Of a stretch of 64,000 nucleotides of DNA, positions 59,101 to 64,000 are shown in pieces. The translations under genes and the position numbers were made by a program. Numbering within the stretch: the first letter of the stretch is position 1; each line of letters begins with the position of its first letter. The notes beneath the pieces are model-generated. The model saw nothing but the letters and a program-made list of their open reading frames with translations. It was not told where the DNA came from and made no database searches. Location of the stretch: positions 1,984,001-2,048,000 of the forward strand of contig NC_054752.1 of assembly GCF_018143015.1 (NCBI RefSeq), written 5' to 3'. The DNA comes from Lytechinus variegatus (taxonomy: Eukaryota > Echinodermata > Echinoidea > Temnopleuroida > Toxopneustidae).

Positions 59101-62100
59101 AATTTAGCACTTACAGTGCTTGTATAGTGACTGCACTACGACCGTTGTTTTTCTAGTTTAAATTTGAACTAGAAAATCAGCACTCACTTCATTTTTTACA
59201 GTGTTCTTGAGTGATTATAATATTTGAAAATGCCTCTTAATGCATAAAGAAATCCATATTAAATATCTTACCATTTTCACACTGTAAACAATGAAGTGCT
59301 AATTCAGCATTTACAGAGCTTGTATAGTGACTGCACCAAGAGTGCTCATTTTTTTTAGTTCAAATTTAAACTAGAAAATCAGCACTCGTAGTGCAGTCAC
59401 TATACAAGCACTTTAAGTTCTAAAATAGCACTTCATTTTTACCGTGCACCTTTCATACAAAAGAGAATAATGGTAGGCGTTGCTTTAATCAAAGTTTCCT
59501 AGAGTTATCCTCCCTTTTTTTTGTTGGTGATGCCGAGGAAAATGTCCAAGTCGAGAATCGAACCCCTGGACACTAGCTTAGAACGCCTTTACCATGTAAT
59601 GCCACAGAGACGGGTTATAAGTTACTGTATGGACCCTACAAGTAGGTCATGGTAATGGTTACAGGAAGCGTTTCCAAATGACCAAGAAGACATTAATAGA
59701 AGACATTGTTTCAACCGACAGAGCCTATCAAATACTGTGAAATTCGAAACTGTGATAAAATCTTGAAAGAAATGTGTATTTTATTTTGTCTCAACCAATC
59801 AATCAATAAAGAATGCACCAATAGGTTGTTGCATTTCCGTTACCTTCGAATGTTTGAATGCCAGTCTAAATTGTTCAATCGTTGAATCTTTATTAAAACC
59901 GCCAACGAAACCCTGCGTATAACAACTTCTGTTTAGTTTTAACATGTCTAATTTCATTTGTGTTCCCAATTTATTTCACAAATGTGAGTACTATTATGGG
60001 ATAGAAATATATTTCAGGGGATAAACATTTAAAGGAAATGGAAAAGGAAGTCCACGACTTTCAGATCCATCCTTCCTTTTTAACAGAGAGGGTTCTATCT
60101 ATATTAACTTTTCATTTAAAAAAAACATTGTTTTCGCACAGTTCGCAGCATAATGACTATGGATTGTTTAGTACTATATTTATTTGAGCCAGCCCGAGCC
60201 CACTTGGGGTGTTGCACATACCAATGGCGGGACTGAGGCCAAACTCACACCGGCTTAATAGCACACCCACAGGTGGACTTAGTCCTAGCCGGCATCAGCC
60301 CGGTTATCATTATTATTATTATTAGGGGTGATGTTTAAGGATATGTCAAGCGGCTTTCGCAGTAGGCCTCAATTTGCATTCCAGACATGTGTGACAGGGC
60401 CATAGCCTTTGCACATCAATGCCAGTTTCCAAGCACGATGAGCCTGCCTCGTGTGACGTCACCAGAAGTGACGTAGTTGTACAACCAATATATTCTTCCC
60501 GTAATCAGAATGACATTTTTTTTAACTATCAATTTCGAAAACATAGTTTTGCAGCGTTTCATCTGTTATTTTTGCTTCTACATGCCATTTTCCGTTCATC
60601 TCAATAACTATAGTCATAATATTATCAAAGCATGTCTACTCTACGTATCCTATCAAGACACTCCGAACATGGGGACTGTCCCACTGCTCAGTGAGCTAAG
60701 AGGATTAGCACTAGATCTGCCGCGAATTTAATTGTCTGGCCCTCTACGTTAGCTTTATAAAAGAAAGCTTCTCTCTAACCAAAGAAACTCAGAAATTCTT
60801 TCAGACTCCTATACTTAATTTCCAAATTACGAAGGATGAAGCATAAAACTCAAATTTCCAGAGTCTAGATATCTAAAACAACTACACTAGACCCAAATAG
60901 CACCATTGGATATCAACCACTTTCGATCCGGACTTTAATAGCCTATGATCTGCAACTGTTCCTTTTGCTTTTATGAATCTGATGTTATAACTTTAAACGA
61001 AGCCTATACAGGTCTCATGCAACAAGGTTACAAACATTGGCTATTATCCTACATAGATTGAATCCTGTATAGATATTCGTTGAAATAGCATCATGTGACC
61101 AAATATATTTCAACTATGATGTTGCGTGACGTCAGACCTCGATATATCTTCCGCTGTACCAATATTCTGACGTCATTATTTCAGAAAACTGGATATTTAG
61201 CTAAACTCTCGGGCGCACCGGCGAGCTCTCTCTCTCCCGGGCAAGTCCCGTGATGCGTCGGCGCAGGCACTAATATGCGTTCCGCTGGCTCGATGAAAAG
61301 TAGGTAATAAGTAACCGGACTTTACAGGCTCAACGCATAGATTTTGGTTATAAATTATTAAAAGTAGGATATAAAACAAATATTTCATTCGAACAGTGTA
61401 AATTATTAATTCTTGGACTGGCAATAACACTATATTTCCCTCGGGGGTTCACCCCTCGGGAAAATAGTAAATGCCAGACCAACCTCGGATAATAATTAAA
61501 CTACACTTTTACAAAGCCTGATATATTTGTTTACTAGCATGTGCTTAGCACCCACTGTTAGTCTTGTGGCATCGGACACATCGCCGTAGGTCGGGAGGGG
61601 GGGGGGGGACCAGTGTGCCAAAAGTCATCTTGGGAAATTTCAGATTTATTTTTGTTATGCCCAGCTGAAAGAAACTTTGAACAATACTTTTCTAAAATAC
61701 ACCATTCGGCAACGTGGATTAAGGTTCATAATTTCCTACTTAAAATCGAAAAATGTGACAATGTGCCGGTTGCCGCGTAAATGACAACCAGGTTGAAAAA
61801 AACAAGTCATTTGGGGTTTTTCCCGTTTGTCCCTTGACCCATAATTTCCTTGGGGAAATTTATATCCAAAACACGAACATTATTTCAATTTAAAGACATG
61901 TACCTTATTTACTCTGAAATTTTAGGAGCCTATCTATCTCTTAAGTATAAACTTCATGACCATTTTTTTCATTAATCTAGGCCTGAAAGCGGCACCAAAC
62001 GTTTCTTTGCTCTATAGTCATTTGCCGCGGGAAGGTTTCATTCACATAGACAATGGAACAAGCAGGGGGCTAGTTTGCGGAGATTTTGTGGATCGCCAAA

Positions 62101-64000
62101 GTGCTGATGTTATTTGCCGTACACTTGGTTTCACTGGCATGTTTGGGATCGACTACTACGGTCCAGATTTTTTTCCGTCAAATTTCTATCCGGAGCCTTC
62201 TCTTCGTGAGAGATATGTATGTAATGGATCTGAGGATACCCTAGCCAGGTGCGTATCAGTGCCTGAAACATCGAATTGCAGCAGTGCGGCGTGGGTTGTG
62301 TGTACGAACAATACAGGTGAGTTCAAGCATGGTTAAAAGTTGTATTTCATGTTCACTCATGCATTAAATTTCAATTCAATAATTCTTGAAATTTGCTCTG
62401 ATAATGCTTGATCACTGATTTGTCAAAACACCCTAAACTTTGCAATTTCCAATGGACTCGCATCTCAAAAACTGGAAGGCTAATTCCTGCCCACCCTAAT
62501 TTTCATACCCTTTGTTTCAGTGGGCAGTGCTCACTCAAGCATGAATAATTTTCCAACTTTAGTTGGTGTCATTTGAAAGTTGACTTTATTGACTTCCATA
62601 TCTGTAGGTGTTTTCCCAAAAAGTGATATATTTTTTATTTAGCAGCCATTTCAAAAGTGTATAGTTTTTTAAGACGCACTGTAGTACTCTCCAGAGTCGA
62701 AAAAAAATCTAAGTCGGCGAACATTACTTCAGGCCAGGTGACTTGAAGTGTCCCGACTTGAGGTCAACTCTCAGGTGTCCATTTCTATTGTTGCATATAT
62801 GTTATATGTATGTATGTATGTGTGTGTATGTATGTGTATGTGTGTGCGTGTGTGTGTATGTATGTGTGTATATACATATACATTTTGGATGGATTGGACG
62901 AGACGGAACAGATCGATAAAACCGAGTTGGTGATCATCCAAAGAGCGTTTCATGTTTTCCCGACAAATTGGATTTTCTGGTTAGGTGTGAAAAAACGCGT
63001 CGATCCGGGGGTGTAATATTTGCAAATATAATAATGCCAATAAATGTAATTATAGCACTTTACCAACATCTGTAATATAAACCCACCCAATCATTTCAAA
63101 TAATAATTAAAAAAAAAATCAAACCAAGACCCCATTATCTTTTATTCCTGTCGAAGGACACGGGTATTCTGCATAGTCTTTCACCAGACCAGTTATTTAA
63201 AGAAATAAATTACGGATTCTCCAAAATAAAGACCCAGTTAAAATAAAAGATGGTTTAGAGGTTTGTCTTAAAGAAGCAGTTAGTGCAGAGACACAAGCTG
63301 TATGCGCAGAAGACTAAAAAATAACTTAAGTCCTGGGAAATCAATGTGCAGTTTTTTTTACTATAATGGGCAAATTAAGTTCCATGGGTCTTTTGGGAAA
63401 ATGTATGCAAAATTTAGGATTCAGGCAATGTTGTGATTCAGAGATAATTTATAATTTCATTTTCAAAACTTTCACAGAATATTCCAAAGATATATGCCAT
63501 AACGCGAAAGGGTCTATGTTACTGAGTTCATTATGTGTCAAGGTTTGAGAATCGATAACACATTTTATATCACAAAAATCGTCTGGTTCTCAAATTTGAC
63601 GCACATTGTTTGAAAGGTTTATTCTAATTTACAGTGCGTCTCAGAAAAAAAAGGAAACCGGATTTCCGGTGTCTGTTTTCTTTAAATGCAAGTGAATTGT
63701 GATGTTTCATTTACATGTACATCATCATGCAAATTATGAAACGAACACTTCAAACAAATTGTAGTTCATTGATGCCTTGAAACTTTTTCATTGAATATGT
63801 TACGTACGTGACAGAATTTTTTGTTCATAAGCTAATTGGACACATTGCAATAAGCTTTCTTAATTAAGTCTTCAGTCATGTTTAAGTGTATTTAACGGAT
63901 GGCGATAAGATTTTTTTTTTTTAATTTTTTTTTTTTTTTTAATTATGTGTTTTATTGGTATTCAAAATCACATATAATCTCAATATTTACAGGTAATTGG
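56104..64000 (+). CDS. SRCR-domain protein, 5' part (continues beyond the window)
   Basis: Exons 56,104-56,170 and 61,981-62,316 join in phase 1 and encode 134 complete residues plus the first base of the next codon. Residues 1-22 are a hydrophobic signal peptide (IILSAGVLVCLLLHFCM), so the protein enters the secretory route. Residues 30-130 are one SRCR domain with exactly six cysteines (C55, C68, C103, C113, C122, C130), the group A count, and recognisable VCGDF, ADVICRTLGF and CNGSEDTLARC segments. It is divergent: the usual RLVGG start and GTVCDDGW are altered. Five N-glycosylation sequons are present (N29, N47, N104, N121, N133). SRCR proteins often act in innate recognition, and the family is large in sea urchins. 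Phase 1-1 exons suit shuffling into multidomain proteins; later exons lie outside. A possible next acceptor (TTTACAG, 63,986-63,992) has only 8 bases after it. Confidence 0.92.
56230..56524. mobile_element. MITE with CTACACT ends, copy 2
   Basis: Left CTACACTTTTAGAAAAAAAA, right AATTGTTTAACAGTGTAG inverted. GTAAGATTACAGG and TATTCTCGAGACTCTGCTGC match copy 1 (49,746-50,026). It lies in intron 1 of the SRCR gene, 60 bases past the exon. Confidence 0.75.
56545..56720. repeat. Left-half fragment of the GGGAAGTTCACCCTGAC MITE family
   Basis: AAAGGGAAAGTTAAGCCTGG, ATTGTTCAAGGTTTCTTGA and TAATTTGTGACGTCATAC follow the order in 3,530-3,680 and 25,810-25,950. Confidence 0.6.
56809..56988. mobile_element. 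180-bp hAT-like MITE with perfect 8-bp target duplication
   Basis: CAGTGGCGTACCTA at the left is inverted at the right as TAGGTACGCCAATG (one difference). CATGTATA flanks both sides exactly (56,801-56,808 and 56,989-56,996). It has no coding capacity. Confidence 0.93.
57000..57665. other. SRCR gene intron 1, no recognised element
   Basis: AT-rich. GCATGGACCTAATACGGTCC and GTAATAGGTCCATG around 57,478-57,512 form a short inverted repeat; otherwise I see nothing. Confidence 0.35.
57670..58490 (-). mobile_element. CR1/L2-like LINE 3' portion, degraded
   Basis: The minus-strand frame 58,481-58,074 reads AAARVLTETPQYQQ, ILQKLHRLPI, FTWKVLNGMG, YTPARSLRSS, YGERVFFVAAPSHWNN, closely following the reverse-transcriptase C-terminus of CR1/L2 LINEs (AARLL..., LHWLPI, KALNG, RSLRSS, YG.RAFSVAAP.LWN). 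The 3' UTR continues to about 57,670 with GGCGCCATATAAATAC near its end. It is 5'-truncated. Confidence 0.85.
58727..59447. mobile_element. Cluster of three foldback MITEs with ACTGTAAAAATGAAGTGCT ends
   Basis: Copies at 58,727-58,881, 59,090-59,204 and 59,278-59,447. Each pairs CACTGTAAAAATGAAGTGCT with AGCACTTCATTTTTACAGTG and has GCTTGTATAGTGACTGCAC with its inverse around a CTAGTT...AACTAG centre. The second copy lacks part of the right arm. They are in intron 1 of the SRCR gene. Confidence 0.9.
59463..59615 (-). mobile_element. tRNA-derived SINE (same family as 15,630-15,772)
   Basis: On the minus strand: GTCTCTGTGGCATTACATGG, box B GGTTCGATTCTC, then GGCATCACCAAC, GATAACTCTAGGAAACTTTG and CGCCTACCATTATTCTCTT. 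Confidence 0.78.
60183..60335 (+). mobile_element. Probable SINE 3' part with (TTA)n tail
   Basis: AGCCAGCCCGAGCCCACTTG ... CACCCACAGGTGGACTTAG ... GCATCAGCCCGG ends in an ATT run. Its GC content and tail are SINE-like, but there is no box A or B. Confidence 0.4.
60454..61175. promoter_or_regulatory. Three TGACGTCA motifs within 720 bp
   Basis: Perfect cAMP-response-element/ATF consensus octamers at 60,454-60,461, 61,127-61,134 and 61,168-61,175, outside any repeat I can identify. They lie in SRCR intron 1, 0.8-1.5 kb before the domain exon. Possible intronic enhancer or internal promoter; there is no functional evidence. Confidence 0.25.
61180..61975. other. SRCR intron 1, distal part
   Basis: A short GC-rich patch (61,205-61,265) stands out; the rest is AT-rich and unassigned. 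Confidence 0.3.
61981..62316 (+). CDS. SRCR gene exon 2: SRCR domain
   Basis: The acceptor is TTTTTTTCATTAATCTAG and the donor ACAG before GTGAGT. The whole domain lies in this one exon, phase 1 at both sides, as is usual for SRCR domains. Confidence 0.93.
62390..62683. mobile_element. Right half of a Tc1/mariner-like element (37,505 family)
   Basis: GTGCTCACTCAAGCATGAAT, TTGGTGTCATTTG and the end TTTTTTAAGACGCACTGTA follow the right arm of 37,505-38,399. The left end is not found. Confidence 0.7.
62800..62882. repeat. (TGTA/TG)n microsatellite
   Basis: Alternating TGTA and TGTG units for about 80 bases; the Tyr/Val/Cys frames across it are artefacts. Confidence 0.92.
63630..64000. mobile_element. 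Left end of a Tc1/mariner-like element running to or past the window end
   Basis: TACAGTGCGTCTCAGAAAAA with a TA at its edge resembles the ends at 37,505 and 46,409. The other end is not in the window. Confidence 0.5.

Overview
The window looks like nuclear DNA of an echinoderm, most likely a sea urchin. It is AT-rich, its three recognisable genes are split by spliceosomal introns, and most of the rest is short DNA transposons, tRNA-derived SINEs and truncated LINEs of kinds common in marine deuterostomes. An exon encoding a scavenger receptor cysteine-rich (SRCR) domain also fits, because that family is greatly expanded in sea urchins. Species cannot be fixed by reading alone.

Layout. 0-5.3 kb: repeats only. 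5.4-11.7 kb, minus strand: a two-exon class A G-protein-coupled receptor of 427 residues (TM1-5 in exon 1, TM6-7 in exon 2, a 5.0-kb intron in the third intracellular loop). 11.7-27.6 kb: no gene recognised, but dense repeats, including a palindromic element with 104-bp perfect inverted ends, nonautonomous hAT-like elements carrying ~110-bp arrays with a GCGCGAAGCGC-type core, and a Tx1/L1-like LINE lying inside a foldback element. 27.7-46.2 kb, plus strand: a complete seven-exon gene for a 366-residue betaine-homocysteine S-methyltransferase-like (BHMT-like) protein with all three zinc cysteines, its introns filled with transposons. 46.2-56.1 kb: repeats. 56.1 kb to the end, plus strand: the 5' part of a secreted or membrane SRCR protein (signal-peptide exon plus one six-cysteine SRCR exon), which runs off the window.

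The genes do not form an operon or an obvious pathway: a receptor, a one-carbon or sulfur-metabolism enzyme and an immune-type surface protein simply lie next to each other. No rRNA, functional tRNA, CRISPR array, LTR element or virus-like element was recognised. Splice sites were read by eye from GT/AG signals, phase and protein continuity. No wholly new biological system is evident. The most unusual structures are the palindromic element at 14,155-14,528, the core-array hAT-like elements, a 568-bp element with a perfect 9-bp target duplication at 48.3 kb, and several nested insertions.
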